Shown here piece by piece: positions 24,404 through 32,637 of a stretch of 64,000 nt of DNA (position 1 is the first letter of the stretch; each line of letters starts with the position of its first letter). The stretch is from Endozoicomonas elysicola (GTDB lineage: Bacteria > Pseudomonadota > Gammaproteobacteria > Pseudomonadales > Endozoicomonadaceae): assembly GCF_000710775.1 (NCBI RefSeq), contig NZ_JOJP01000001.1:2215729-2279728 (forward strand). The letters run 5' to 3'. The position numbers and the translations under genes were made by a program. The notes beneath the pieces were generated by a model. That model searched no databases and was not told the DNA's origin. It saw only the letters and a list, made by a program, of their open reading frames with translations.

Positions 24404-25468
24404 TTACTCTTCGGCAGGTGACTCATTATCTTTTTCCTGCTCTTTAATTTCCTGTACCCAGCGGAAGACTTCTGCAACAGGTTCAATAAGTTCCCCGGGG
24501 ATAAAATCGGCAATGTTCAAATGAAAAAGGGCGTGAGCCAATGGAACGTTTTCTAGAACAGGAATACCTTCTTTTTCTGCAATTTTGATAATAAACCGGG
24601 CATGACCACCACGACCTTTAACCGTGACAAGGGGAAGTGGCGTCTTACCTTGACGATACTGCAAACCAATGGCAAGGTGAGTCGGGTTTTTAATAACAAC
24701 GTCTGACTTTCCGGTATTTTCAGCCTGGTTCAGTATTTCCTGATGAATTTCCTTCCGTTTACCTTTTATTTCGGGGCTACCTTCACTCTCCTTATGCTCC
24801 CGTTTGACCTCATCTTTACTCATTCGGTTTTGCTTCGTAAAGTTATGGCGCTCAAACATATAGTCCAGAACTGCAATAATCACGAAAGCAATCATTGAAT
24901 AGAGCAGTAGTTTTTTTATCAGATGAGCAGCGACTGGAAGTATGCAAGAGCTGCCGCAATGTGGCATGTCGACCATATCACCAATACTGGAATAGATGAC
25001 GTAGTACACAACAAAAGTCAGAAATAATATTTTGATCACCGATTTGAAAAACTCGACGAGGTTTTTCATGGCGAAAATCTTCTTCAACCCACCAACCGGA
25101 CTGATTTTTTCGATATCCGGTTTGATGCCTTCAGGGGCAAATAAGAGGCCAAATTGCATCACATTACCGGCAATGGCAGAAAACATGGCGACGGCAACTA
25201 ATGGGATGAGTAAGTCCATGGTCATCTGCAGAATACCCATGGTCACAATTTTAAAAGAGACTTCAAATGGTTCGTTGTAGACCAGGGCCGGGAACACCAC
25301 CATAGCCTTAAAAGTTTCGATATACGTTTCACTCATGTACCAGAGTACAGCCAGTACTGCGATCAGGTTGAAAGTACCAGATACCTCTTTACTCTTTGCG
25401 ACCTGCCCTTTTTCCCGGGCATCGCGCAGTTTTTTGGGGGTGGGTTCTTCTGTTTTTTCTGCACTCAT
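24404..25468 (-). CDS. sctU: T3SS export apparatus switch protein SctU (YscU)
   Basis: The 354-residue protein equals YscU in length. It has the N-terminal EKTEEPTPKKLRDAREKGQVAKS signature, four membrane segments within about residues 30-200 and a cytoplasmic domain with the autocleavage motif NPTH at residues 261-264. Self-cleavage there switches substrate class from needle to translocators. It is the last gene of the sctN-to-sctU operon and overlaps sctT by four bases. The length and injectisome-type neighbours argue against flagellar FlhB. An imperfect hairpin with CAGCAGC/GCTGCTG-like arms lies in the gap after its stop and may end the transcript. Confidence 0.95.
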   Translation of the reverse strand: MSAEKTEEPTPKKLRDAREKGQVAKSKEVSGTFNLIAVLAVLWYMSETYIETFKAMVVFPALVYNEPFEVSFKIVTMGILQMTMDLLIPLVAVAMFSAIAGNVMQFGLLFAPEGIKPDIEKISPVGGLKKIFAMKNLVEFFKSVIKILFLTFVVYYVIYSSIGDMVDMPHCGSSCILPVAAHLIKKLLLYSMIAFVIIAVLDYMFERHNFTKQNRMSKDEVKREHKESEGSPEIKGKRKEIHQEILNQAENTGKSDVVIKNPTHLAIGLQYRQGKTPLPLVTVKGRGGHARFIIKIAEKEGIPVLENVPLAHALFHLNIADFIPGELIEPVAEVFRWVQEIKEQEKDNESPAEE

Positions 25469-26256
25469 TTCCAGATCACTCCCAATGAGTCAAATAGCTG
25501 GGGGACTCCCATCATATATTTGCGGGTTAGTTCCAGAATGGTTGCCATGTAAACCACAAGAATGGCACAGGCAACGGCAGATTTAATTGGCATGGCCAGA
25601 ATGAATACGTTTAGCTGTGGTGCTGCCCGGCTGATCAGGGCAATCCCGAACTCGGTGATAAACATACAGATAATGACCGGTGCGGCTAGCCACATGGAGA
25701 GCTGGATGATCAGGTCAAACTGGCCAAGGAAGAAGGTGGTTGCTTCCTGGTTGATTTGGGGGAAATAGCTGAAGACAGGCCAGACTTTGTAGGTGACCAT
25801 CAGGCTTTCCAGTATTAATAAAAACAGCCCGCTGGTCATTACCAGTGCGATCATGGCTTGACTGAATAATATACCCATAGGTGATGTTTCAGCCCCTGAG
25901 AAGGGGTTCAGAGTGCTCGCCATAGAAGCACCCCGTTGGTTATCTATAAAAAAACCGGCTGCTTCTAATGCCCAGAATGGGATCGCCAGCACGAAACCCA
26001 TGATGGCACCGATAAAGGCCTCCTTGATAACGAGGCCGCCAGTGTCATAGATGGTGAATGCTTCATCCGGTTTGGCTTCTGAAAGCATGGGGTGGAGAAA
26101 AAGCACCAGGCACATGGCAATACCATTGCGAATCATGGCACCACCCAGATTACGTTTGTGCAATAAGGGCAAGACGGTAAACATGGAAACTATACGTGGC
26201 ATTCCCATCGACAGGATGTAGAACCACTCTTTCAGGTCGTCGACGGGTATGATCAT
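25465..26256 (-). CDS. sctT: T3SS export apparatus protein SctT (YscT)
   Basis: The 263-residue integral membrane protein resembles YscT/SpaR/FliR: N-terminal SMGMPRIVSMFTVLPLL, GAMIRNGIAMCL, the conserved GFVLAIPFWALEAAGFFIDNQRG with NQRG near residue 90, and six or more hydrophobic stretches. It forms part of the inner-membrane export gate with SctR and SctS. It starts two bases after the sctS stop and ends within the sctU start, so translation is coupled along the operon. Length agrees with the YscT subfamily. Confidence 0.95.
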   Translation of the reverse strand: MIIPVDDLKEWFYILSMGMPRIVSMFTVLPLLHKRNLGGAMIRNGIAMCLVLFLHPMLSEAKPDEAFTIYDTGGLVIKEAFIGAIMGFVLAIPFWALEAAGFFIDNQRGASMASTLNPFSGAETSPMGILFSQAMIALVMTSGLFLLILESLMVTYKVWPVFSYFPQINQEATTFFLGQFDLIIQLSMWLAAPVIICMFITEFGIALISRAAPQLNVFILAMPIKSAVACAILVVYMATILELTRKYMMGVPQLFDSLGVIWK

Positions 26257-26258
26257 GA

Positions 26259-26522
26259 CTAGAGCCTTTGAATCATATTCATGATCGCTAAAGAGTAGTT
26301 ATAGATCTCAATCCCGATCCATCGTGAAGTCAGGAAAATACTGATGATGACGGCAACCAGCTTGAAGGCAAAGGGCAGAGTCTGTTCCTGAATTTGTGTC
26401 AATGCCTGAATCAAACTGATTAACAGGCCAACGACGGATGCGGCAATAATCGGAGGCATGGACAGTAGCAGTGTCAACCAGAGTGCCTGCGCTGTGAGTG
26501 TCAGTATATGCGGATCATGCAT
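26259..26522 (-). CDS. sctS: T3SS export apparatus protein SctS (YscS)
   Basis: The 87-residue product has two transmembrane helices in the FliQ/YscS pattern, with PPIIAASVVGLLISLIQALTQIQEQTLPF in the middle, where the Gln-rich loop is the most conserved part. Several copies stack on the SctR ring to build the export gate. It overlaps the end of sctR by eight bases, typical of these operons. Confidence 0.95.
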   Translation of the reverse strand: MHDPHILTLTAQALWLTLLLSMPPIIAASVVGLLISLIQALTQIQEQTLPFAFKLVAVIISIFLTSRWIGIEIYNYSLAIMNMIQRL

Positions 26523-27183
26523 AACTCAGCACCAGTCCGTGAATCAGGCGTGTCCATCCGTCCAGTAATACAAACAACAGGAGCTTGAAAGGCAGAGATA
26601 TCGTCATGGGGGATACCATCATCATACCCATGGCCAGAAGTATGTTTGAAACGATCAAGTCAATAACGATGAACGGTAAATAAAGCAGGAAGCCAATTTC
26701 AAAGGCTTTCGTCAACTCACTAATACAGAAGGAGGGCATTAGAATGACCAGATCATCAGCGGTTAACTGTTCCTGATAGGCTTTTGGCCAGAGCTGTCGC
26801 GCTGTTTTGAGGAAAAAGTTTCTTTCACGCTCTGATGTATTTTTTTTCAGAAATTCCCGATAGGGGACAATCAGCAGCTCGATGTTATCCATCAATGCTT
26901 CACTGTCTTTAGTCTGAAAACTGATATTTTCCTGTTCAATAAGATCCCAGGCCTCAAAGCCAATAGGTGCCATGATATAAAGCGTCAGGATAATGGCCAG
27001 GGCATTCATGGCGATGTTGGGAGGAATCTGCTGAAGACCGGTGGCATTTCTCAGTATGGAAAAAACGACGACCAGTTTCAGGAATGATGTACCCATAACC
27101 GCCAGAAAAGGCACCAGCGCCATCAGCGCCAGCGGTATCATCAAATAAAAAGGACTGGTGAGAGTAATCGCGCCGCTTTCCAT
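26515..27183 (-). CDS. sctR: T3SS export apparatus protein SctR (YscR)
   Basis: The 222-residue protein matches YscR/FliP: the N-terminal hydrophobic segment, MGTSFLKLVVVFSILRNATGLQQIPPN near residues 30-55, a periplasmic loop with FLKKNTSERER, and the C-terminal LPFIVIDLIVSNILLAMGMMMVSP helix. Five copies form the core of the export gate. It lies 66 bp downstream of sctQ, the largest gap within the operon apart from the promoter-proximal end, and the spacer contains no other ORF. The absence of a cleavable FliP-type long signal region supports the injectisome type. Confidence 0.95.
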   Translation of the reverse strand: MESGAITLTSPFYLMIPLALMALVPFLAVMGTSFLKLVVVFSILRNATGLQQIPPNIAMNALAIILTLYIMAPIGFEAWDLIEQENISFQTKDSEALMDNIELLIVPYREFLKKNTSERERNFFLKTARQLWPKAYQEQLTADDLVILMPSFCISELTKAFEIGFLLYLPFIVIDLIVSNILLAMGMMMVSPMTISLPFKLLLFVLLDGWTRLIHGLVLSYA

Positions 27184-27249
27184 AGTCGCCCTATATAAGT
27201 CTCTCTGTGTGATCAGGAAACTTTTTTATTAAGATGGTCTTAAAAGAAG

Positions 27250-28221
27250 TCAGTCGACAATTCTGGTAATACGCGCACCCAGTCGATTGTTTATCTGTAC
27301 CAGCTGGCATTCGGCAATCAACTTGCCACCGGCCCGAACACGTACCGGTTGTTCAATGGGGCGGTCCAATTCAAATACATGACCTGCCTGAAGAGCCTGA
27401 ACTTCCTGTGCACTGAACTGTTGTCGACCCACTTCAAATAAAAGGTCAATCTCAATATCTGACAGATCTATCGGCTCCTGTTCATGATGCATCTGATCGT
27501 CTTCCATTGTATCCATCCTGTGTTTGATGGTGATTTGAGAGCCTTCTGCTTCTCCGATGAAAGCAACATCCTGGCTGACTCTGATAATCAGCTGCTGTCC
27601 GGTTACGTGGTAATGGAAAAATACAATGTCACCGACACCCAGCCCACTGGTTTCTTCTTTAGACAGTTTTGCCTGTCCCAGTTCCAGACCTGCCCAGATA
27701 GGTATATCGGTGGTTTGCTCGTGGATATGAGTGGGCAGTAGTTTCAGCAGCTCAAATACTATCGGGTTGCTTTCCAGATAGATGGGGTATTGCGTACCCG
27801 CTATCTGGATAGTCATAGCCAGCTCTGCCCGCTTTGATTGATCGGCATTGGGCATCATGTCAGAGAACTTGATAGAGATACCAAGTCCCTGCATCAGATA
27901 CTCAAATAAGTTTTGCAGCCTGTTTTCCAGTGCAGCCAGCATCAATTCTCTGGGGAGTTTCAGTAACACCTGGCTGTTAAGGTTGTCCGGCATTATGCGA
28001 TCAATCAATGCACTGCCGGTGTACAGGGAGACAGGTTGATGGTTGATTTCAAGCTGCATGCAGATGGCAGGCATATTTTGTGCCGCGATGCTGCCGAGTG
28101 AAATGTCCCACCTGTCGTCATTAACCGGCAGGGCAAGCTCTGTCTGACGGTTGCTGAGGATTTGACTAAGCAGCAGCTGCGAGGGTGAGACAGAGGGTAG
28201 ATCAATAAGTTCTGCTGCCAT
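27250..28221 (-). CDS. sctQ: T3SS cytosolic sorting platform protein SctQ (YscQ)
   Basis: The 323-residue protein ends in a SpoA (FliN-like) domain: IDLLFEVGRQQFSAQEVQALQAGHVFEL...GKLIAECQLVQINNRLGARITRI from about residue 255. A less conserved first SpoA region lies near 160-230. It forms the cytoplasmic pods that recruit the ATPase and chaperone-bound cargo. YscQ and relatives also make a short C-terminal protein from an internal start. Here Met236 and Met239 (27516, 27507) precede the last SpoA domain, and AGGATGG is suitably placed before Met239, so the same is possible. It follows sctP by eight bases. Confidence 0.9.
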   Translation of the reverse strand: MAAELIDLPSVSPSQLLLSQILSNRQTELALPVNDDRWDISLGSIAAQNMPAICMQLEINHQPVSLYTGSALIDRIMPDNLNSQVLLKLPRELMLAALENRLQNLFEYLMQGLGISIKFSDMMPNADQSKRAELAMTIQIAGTQYPIYLESNPIVFELLKLLPTHIHEQTTDIPIWAGLELGQAKLSKEETSGLGVGDIVFFHYHVTGQQLIIRVSQDVAFIGEAEGSQITIKHRMDTMEDDQMHHEQEPIDLSDIEIDLLFEVGRQQFSAQEVQALQAGHVFELDRPIEQPVRVRAGGKLIAECQLVQINNRLGARITRIVD

Positions 28222-28229
28222 GGTTCAGC

Positions 28230-28970
28230 CTATGCCCGATCGTTTCTGGAAGAGTTCTGGTCATTATCTTCGGCAACATACTGGTTACGTGAACGGCCAT
28301 CGGTATCCTGATTGTCACCACCTGACATATTGATATTGACCTGAACCTTATCGTTGGAGAATCGTTCAGCCAGCATTTTTTGCAGGTTTGCTTCATGCTG
28401 TGCCAGAAAGTTTCCTGCTTCTGCAGATGATGTGTTCATGGTTACCGTCAGCTCTCCACCCAGCCTTTGGATTCTGATCTCGGTACCTGGCAGTACACTG
28501 TCTTTCAGGGAGATTCGAACCTCAGCCCCATTGATTGCATCTTTTGCGGAAACCTGAATCTGATCTGCCAGCTTAGTAAGAGCGGCATCAATTTCCTTTA
28601 CGCTGCTTGCCTGTTGGATTTCACGAAGCTGGGCATCCGCTTTTATCTGGCTTTGAGTGTTATTGATTTGAGCGTGTTCTGACCCATCCCGCATATTGTG
28701 GGACATGTGCTCTCCGCCCTGATCTTTTTCCTGGCGGCCTTTTATGGCGTCTTTAGAGCTCTTGCTTCGTTCTGCCATCAAGCTCTCAAGACTCTGGTCC
28801 TTTTCACCTCCGGCCTTTTTCTCTTTTTCCCGCTTCTCTTTTGCCATTCGTTCAGCAAAGTCACCGGCCTGTCTTTCTGAAACTTTACGGCTCTGCTGGT
28901 TATAGTCCTGTTGCTGAGTAGGAGGGGTTGATTGGGTATTGCCACTTTGATTCAAGCCTTGTGTCGACAT
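28230..28970 (-). CDS. sctP: T3SS needle-length/substrate-switch regulator SctP-like
   Basis: The 246-residue protein is highly hydrophilic. An N-terminal half rich in Gln, Lys and Glu (VSERQAGDFAERMAKEKREKEKK) lacks fold-like pattern. The C-terminal half (about 140-220) resembles the T3S4/FliK-type domain, with GTEIRIQRLGGELTVTM and a following helix. In position between sctO and sctQ it corresponds to YscP/HrpP. It is shorter than YscP of Yersinia, so if it measures needle length the needle may be shorter (inference). The last 30 residues are Asp/Asn-rich. Family assignment depends mostly on gene order and the C-terminal domain. Confidence 0.8.
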   Translation of the reverse strand: MSTQGLNQSGNTQSTPPTQQQDYNQQSRKVSERQAGDFAERMAKEKREKEKKAGGEKDQSLESLMAERSKSSKDAIKGRQEKDQGGEHMSHNMRDGSEHAQINNTQSQIKADAQLREIQQASSVKEIDAALTKLADQIQVSAKDAINGAEVRISLKDSVLPGTEIRIQRLGGELTVTMNTSSAEAGNFLAQHEANLQKMLAERFSNDKVQVNINMSGGDNQDTDGRSRNQYVAEDNDQNSSRNDRA

Positions 28971-28982
28971 GATGATAGACTC

Positions 28983-29486
28983 CTATTCCTTGGATTTAAC
29001 GGTAAATTCTTCCATTTCCAGGTCTTCAAGACGTTTGGCTTCTTTTTCAGCCTCTTCGTCCTGCACCTTGCAGAACTCTTCAAACTTTTCCACAGCGAGC
29101 TTGGCCTTATAGTGAGCCTGCTTTGCTATCTCAAGCAGCTGCTCTGCTTCTGTCACCTGTTGTTCTGCTTCTACGACCCGCTGCTCTGCTTCTGAAATTG
29201 CCTGCTCCATTGACGCATCTTTCTCACGTAATATGGCGACTTTCTGTTTCAATCGATCCAGATCATGCTGCTGAATACTGGTGTTCATAATATTATCGTA
29301 TAGTCGCTGCTCTTCTTGACTGCGCCACAGGATATAGTCTTCCAAATCCTGCTTGCGTTGTTCGACTTCCTGCTGTCTCTTGATGACTTCCTGTCTTCGA
29401 AGCTCCAGTTCCTGTTCGCACAGCTTCACTTCACGCTCGGCAGTTTGCTCGCGTATATTTTTAACTTTCAGCAACTCCTTGAGCAT
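28983..29486 (-). CDS. sctO: T3SS stalk protein SctO (YscO)
   Basis: The 167-residue protein is almost wholly coiled coil, with heptads of Glu, Gln, Leu and Arg (REQTAEREVKLCEQELELRR and EQAISEAEQRVVEAEQQV). YscO/FliJ family members form a two-helix hairpin that inserts in the ATPase ring and links it to the export gate. Order (four bases after sctN, before sctP) and length (YscO about 154) support the call. The extra C-terminal acidic stretch is not diagnostic. Confidence 0.88.
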   Translation of the reverse strand: MLKELLKVKNIREQTAEREVKLCEQELELRRQEVIKRQQEVEQRKQDLEDYILWRSQEEQRLYDNIMNTSIQQHDLDRLKQKVAILREKDASMEQAISEAEQRVVEAEQQVTEAEQLLEIAKQAHYKAKLAVEKFEEFCKVQDEEAEKEAKRLEDLEMEEFTVKSKE

Positions 29487-29490
29487 AATC

Positions 29491-30834
29491 TTAATATTCT
29501 GCTAGTTGTTGGAGTTGAAGAATGGTCTGATCAAAGGGCATCAGTTCGTCGGTTCTCTGCTTCAGGAATGTTCTGATCGCCTCAATCTTATGTATTGCTT
29601 CATCGGCTACTTGATCAGCGCCCTGTTTGTATTCACCCACTTTGACAAGTAACTCGATCTCATCGTACTTGGCCATCAATTGGCGTATTTTGGTTGTCGC
29701 AGCACGGTGCTCAGGTGTAGTAATTGCATTCATAACCCGGCTGGCACTGGCCAGAACATCAATGGCGGGGAATTGACCAGCAGCGGCGAGCTTTCTGGAG
29801 AGAATAATATGGCCATCGAGAATCGATCGGGTTTCATCGGCTACCGGCTCTGTCATGTCATCGCCTTCAACCAGCACCGTATAGAGTGCAGTGATTGAGC
29901 CAACATCGGACATGCCTGTGCGCTCCATGAGTTTGGGGAGCGTGGCAAACACGGAAGGAGGAAAGCCTCGACGGGTTGGCGGCTCACCTGCTGCCAGACC
30001 AATTTCACGTTGGGCACGGGCAAATCGAGTCACCGAGTCCATTAGCAGAAGCACTCGTTTGCCTCTATCCCGGAAGTATTCAGCAACTGCCGTGGCGGTA
30101 TAGGCCGCTTTTGAACGTTCCATGGATGATTTATCGGATGTGGCTACGATAATGACGGATTTTTTGACCCCTTCAGGACCCAGGTCGTGCTCAATAAATT
30201 CACGTAATTCACGTCCCCGTTCACCGATCAGGGCCAGGACCGTAACATCCACCTCAGCACCTTTAACCAGCATCGATAACAGCGTACTCTTACCACCGCC
30301 AGCCGCGGCAAATATCCCCATTCTTTGACCTTCGCCACAAGTCAGAATGCTATCAATAGCCTTAACCCCCAAGGGGATAGGGTGGTCGATAATTCGTCGA
30401 GTCATAGGGTCAGGGGCGTCGGCATAAACGGGGTAATGAGCTTCAGGCTCAATACCTTTAAATGCGTCCGGGTTCAGCGGGTTGCCCATTCCATCCAGTA
30501 CATGACCCAGAAGGTGAGGCCCTACAGCCACATGATGTACTTTGCCTGTGGGTATAACTTCGGTGGTTGAGGAAATACCCATGATTTCCCCGAGGGGGGC
30601 AAGCACCGTTTCATGCCCCTGAAAGCCCACCACTTCAGCGTATGAGTTCCGATCATTGTCATCAGGGTTATTGGGAGATACCAGCTGACAGAGTTCACCA
30701 ATTTTCACTCCAGGTACAGCAGCTTTGATGATCATTCCCTGGACTTCGGTGACACGCCCACGGATGTCTATCAGCCTGCCACTTTCGACAGTGCCCTGAA
30801 GTGCACTGGTCAGATAGTTAAACGCTTGAGCCAA
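29491..30834 (-). CDS. sctN: T3SS ATPase SctN (YscN)
   Basis: The 447-residue ATPase of the FliI/YscN family has a Walker A motif AAAGGGKST near residues 172-180, Walker [14 protein letters not shown] near 255, and the family motif [18 protein letters not shown] near 280. It energises chaperone release and unfolding of cargo. The ORF uses TTG at 30834, supported by a strong GGAGG eight bases before it; no ATG gives a better N-terminus. It is the first gene of the sct operon here; a gap of 329 bp separates it from the chaperone gene upstream. Confidence 0.95.
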   Translation of the reverse strand: MAQAFNYLTSALQGTVESGRLIDIRGRVTEVQGMIIKAAVPGVKIGELCQLVSPNNPDDNDRNSYAEVVGFQGHETVLAPLGEIMGISSTTEVIPTGKVHHVAVGPHLLGHVLDGMGNPLNPDAFKGIEPEAHYPVYADAPDPMTRRIIDHPIPLGVKAIDSILTCGEGQRMGIFAAAGGGKSTLLSMLVKGAEVDVTVLALIGERGRELREFIEHDLGPEGVKKSVIIVATSDKSSMERSKAAYTATAVAEYFRDRGKRVLLLMDSVTRFARAQREIGLAAGEPPTRRGFPPSVFATLPKLMERTGMSDVGSITALYTVLVEGDDMTEPVADETRSILDGHIILSRKLAAAGQFPAIDVLASASRVMNAITTPEHRAATTKIRQLMAKYDEIELLVKVGEYKQGADQVADEAIHKIEAIRTFLKQRTDELMPFDQTILQLQQLAEY

Positions 30835-31163
30835 CTTGATGCCTCCATTATTTTTCTTTCTCTGGAAATGCTGCTTTTGAGATCCTTCCCATTTTCATGG
30901 CTGAAGAGTGCAGCACTTCACTTTTGGCAGTATGGAGTAATTATCCAGACGCGACGGAGTATAGTTCTTCTACTCAAGGCGTGATTAAAAACTGGATAAA
31001 GGCTCCCGGTTCAAATACAGGCTTCTTACATTCTTTTCGGCCTGATGATTTCGAGCTGAAATGGAGCTGATAAAATAAGTGTAGGCAGAGGGGCAGGAAA
31101 TAAAAGAAGGGTTGTGGAAACCCTTCTTTATATTGAGTTTTATGAGGATTGAGATGTTGTTGG
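30835..31163. other. Gap between chaperone and sctN
   Basis: About 330 bp contain no supported gene. A terminator for the chaperone gene lies near its end (31103-31129), so sctN and the following genes probably have their own promoter in the remaining part. No clear -35/-10 pair or operator could be singled out. Confidence 0.5.
31103..31129 (-). terminator. Rho-independent terminator of the chaperone gene
   Basis: An 11-bp stem, AAAGAAGGGTT with AACCCTTCTTT, has a short loop and, in minus-strand sense, a T-rich run after it. It is 35 bases beyond the chaperone stop and separates it from sctN. Confidence 0.8.
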
Positions 31164-31670
31164 TTATACCATCATTCCCATATCACCAGGGCCACCGGGA
31201 GCGCCTCCTGGACCGCTTTGAGGAGACGGTGATGTTTTAGCTGAAGAGGCCTGCTCCTGCTTGGATTCATCCAGTTCACTGACACACCATTCGAGGGTGT
31301 TTACAAACTTTTCCAGAGTTGATTCAAATAAACCATAATCACAGGAAGCCTGAAGAGAACGAATTAACAGCACTTCAGTTTTATCATGGTTTAACGCCAG
31401 AAATGCCCCCTGCATGCTATGGTGTTGGAGGTTCAGAGAGCACATCTTTTCCAGCAGAGCGGTTTTTTCCGGGCTGTCATGGGTAATCATTGGTCGAACA
31501 GAAGCGACAAACACCAGTGCTTCATCATCCTCCAGATACTCCATGTTAACGATTAATGTATCGTCAAAACACAGGCCGCAGGCATCATGTTCGTTTAGTT
31601 TGAGTTCTCCCAGACCGATGCTCTGGGCAAAGTGTTGTAGATGCTGTTCTACATTCTGCTTGAAAGACAT
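31164..31670 (-). CDS. T3SS chaperone, CesT family
   Basis: The 168-residue acidic protein has the CesT/SycE-type fold order: N-terminal helix FKQNVEQHLQHFAQSIGL, strands LKLNEHDACGLCFDDTLIVNMEYLEDDEALVFVASV, helix EKTALLEKMCSLN and final strands GAFLALNHDKTEVLLIRSL with a terminal helix near 130. The last 25 residues are Pro/Gly-rich and unlike classical members. Such dimeric chaperones bind the N-terminal part of effectors and dock at the ATPase. The cognate cargo is not evident next to it; only the sct operon follows on the same strand. Two 13-bp direct repeats lie 65-95 bp upstream of the start. Confidence 0.82.
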   Translation of the reverse strand: MSFKQNVEQHLQHFAQSIGLGELKLNEHDACGLCFDDTLIVNMEYLEDDEALVFVASVRPMITHDSPEKTALLEKMCSLNLQHHSMQGAFLALNHDKTEVLLIRSLQASCDYGLFESTLEKFVNTLEWCVSELDESKQEQASSAKTSPSPQSGPGGAPGGPGDMGMMV

Positions 31671-31733
31671 CAGGCCCTTCCCTCCACTGATTTATTTTTC
31701 ATAATAGAAGCAATTTATTTTTGATAATCTATT

Positions 31734-31764
31734 TATAGCTTAGACACTATATATAGCTCAGACA
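31734..31764 (-). promoter_or_regulatory. Direct repeat upstream of T3SS chaperone gene
   Basis: TATAGCTTAGACA (31734-31746) and TATAGCTCAGACA (31752-31764) match at 12 of 13 bases with an 18-bp period. In minus-strand sense they are TGTCTGAGCTATA and TGTCTAAGCTATA, about 65-95 bp upstream of the start. AraC-type T3SS activators often bind such tandem sites, but no binding consensus is recognised. Confidence 0.4.
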
Positions 31765-31920
31765 TTCCGCATGTAAAAAAAATCCATAGATTTAATCGGC
31801 TGATTGACGCATTTCATAAAAAGCTTCAAAAAAAATCAGAATCAATGGATGAAAATCCGGATGCTTTACTTCAGTATACAAAATCATTTAAGGCTATTAA
31901 TTTGGTTTGGTAAACAGTTT

Positions 31921-32415
31921 GTGATTGATGACGCTGTCTGGATGAAAGAAGCTCTGCTGGAAGCTGATAAAGGCCGTAATCTGGGTGAAGTTCCTGTTGG
32001 GGCCGTGGTGGTTAAAGATGGTCAGATTATAGCCCGGGCCTGTAATCAGCCGATTTCATCCTGCAACCCGGTTGCCCATGCCGAAATTCTGGCACTTCAG
32101 TCTGCTGCAAGAGCCATCGGGAATTACCGGCTGGTGGATTGTGATCTCTATGTCACACTGGAGCCCTGTACCATGTGTGCGGGAGCCATTGTCCATAGTC
32201 GGATTCGACGCCTGATTTACGGTGCGGCCGAGCCGAAGGCCGGAGCCGTGCACAGTGCTGCCAGGGTACTTGAACAACCCCAGATGAATCATCGTGTTGA
32301 GGTTACCGGAGGTGTTCTTCAGGGCGAATGCAGTGAGATGATCAGCGATTTTTTCCGTTTTCGACGACAACAGAGGCGTGAGGAGAAAAGAAAGCAGCCT
32401 TTTGTGGAAAAATAG
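31921..32415 (+). CDS. tadA: tRNA-specific adenosine deaminase TadA
   Basis: The 164-residue zinc deaminase has HAE (His53, Glu55) and PCTMC (Cys83, Cys86), which bind the catalytic zinc, and REVP-like NLGEVPVGAVVV near residue 21. It converts adenosine 34 of tRNA-Arg(ACG) to inosine. The GTG at 31921 is proposed as start because the typical VWMKEALLEADKG N-terminus begins there; the frame is open from 31804, but those residues (basic, no family similarity) look non-coding. A later ATG at 31942 would cut the first helix. The C-terminus is Lys/Arg-rich. It is divergent from the T3SS chaperone and precedes purL. Confidence 0.9.
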   Translation: MIDDAVWMKEALLEADKGRNLGEVPVGAVVVKDGQIIARACNQPISSCNPVAHAEILALQSAARAIGNYRLVDCDLYVTLEPCTMCAGAIVHSRIRRLIYGAAEPKAGAVHSAARVLEQPQMNHRVEVTGGVLQGECSEMISDFFRFRRQQRREEKRKQPFVEK

Positions 32416-32637
32416 CGCCATAAATGGCCTATGACTGCTGGTTTCCGAAGGCTGGTTTCGATTATTATAGGCAGCCTTTGATCATTCCCCCTGAGTTGAG
32501 AGGCTGTAGCATAAGGACTGGCTTGTAATCCAATCAGGAAGTGGCCATCTATGCCGGCTTTCTGATGTTTATTATTATTTGCTCATCCAGGCTGTAGCTC
32601 CTCATAGCTGTTAATTGGCCCGAGGACAGACCAGAAC

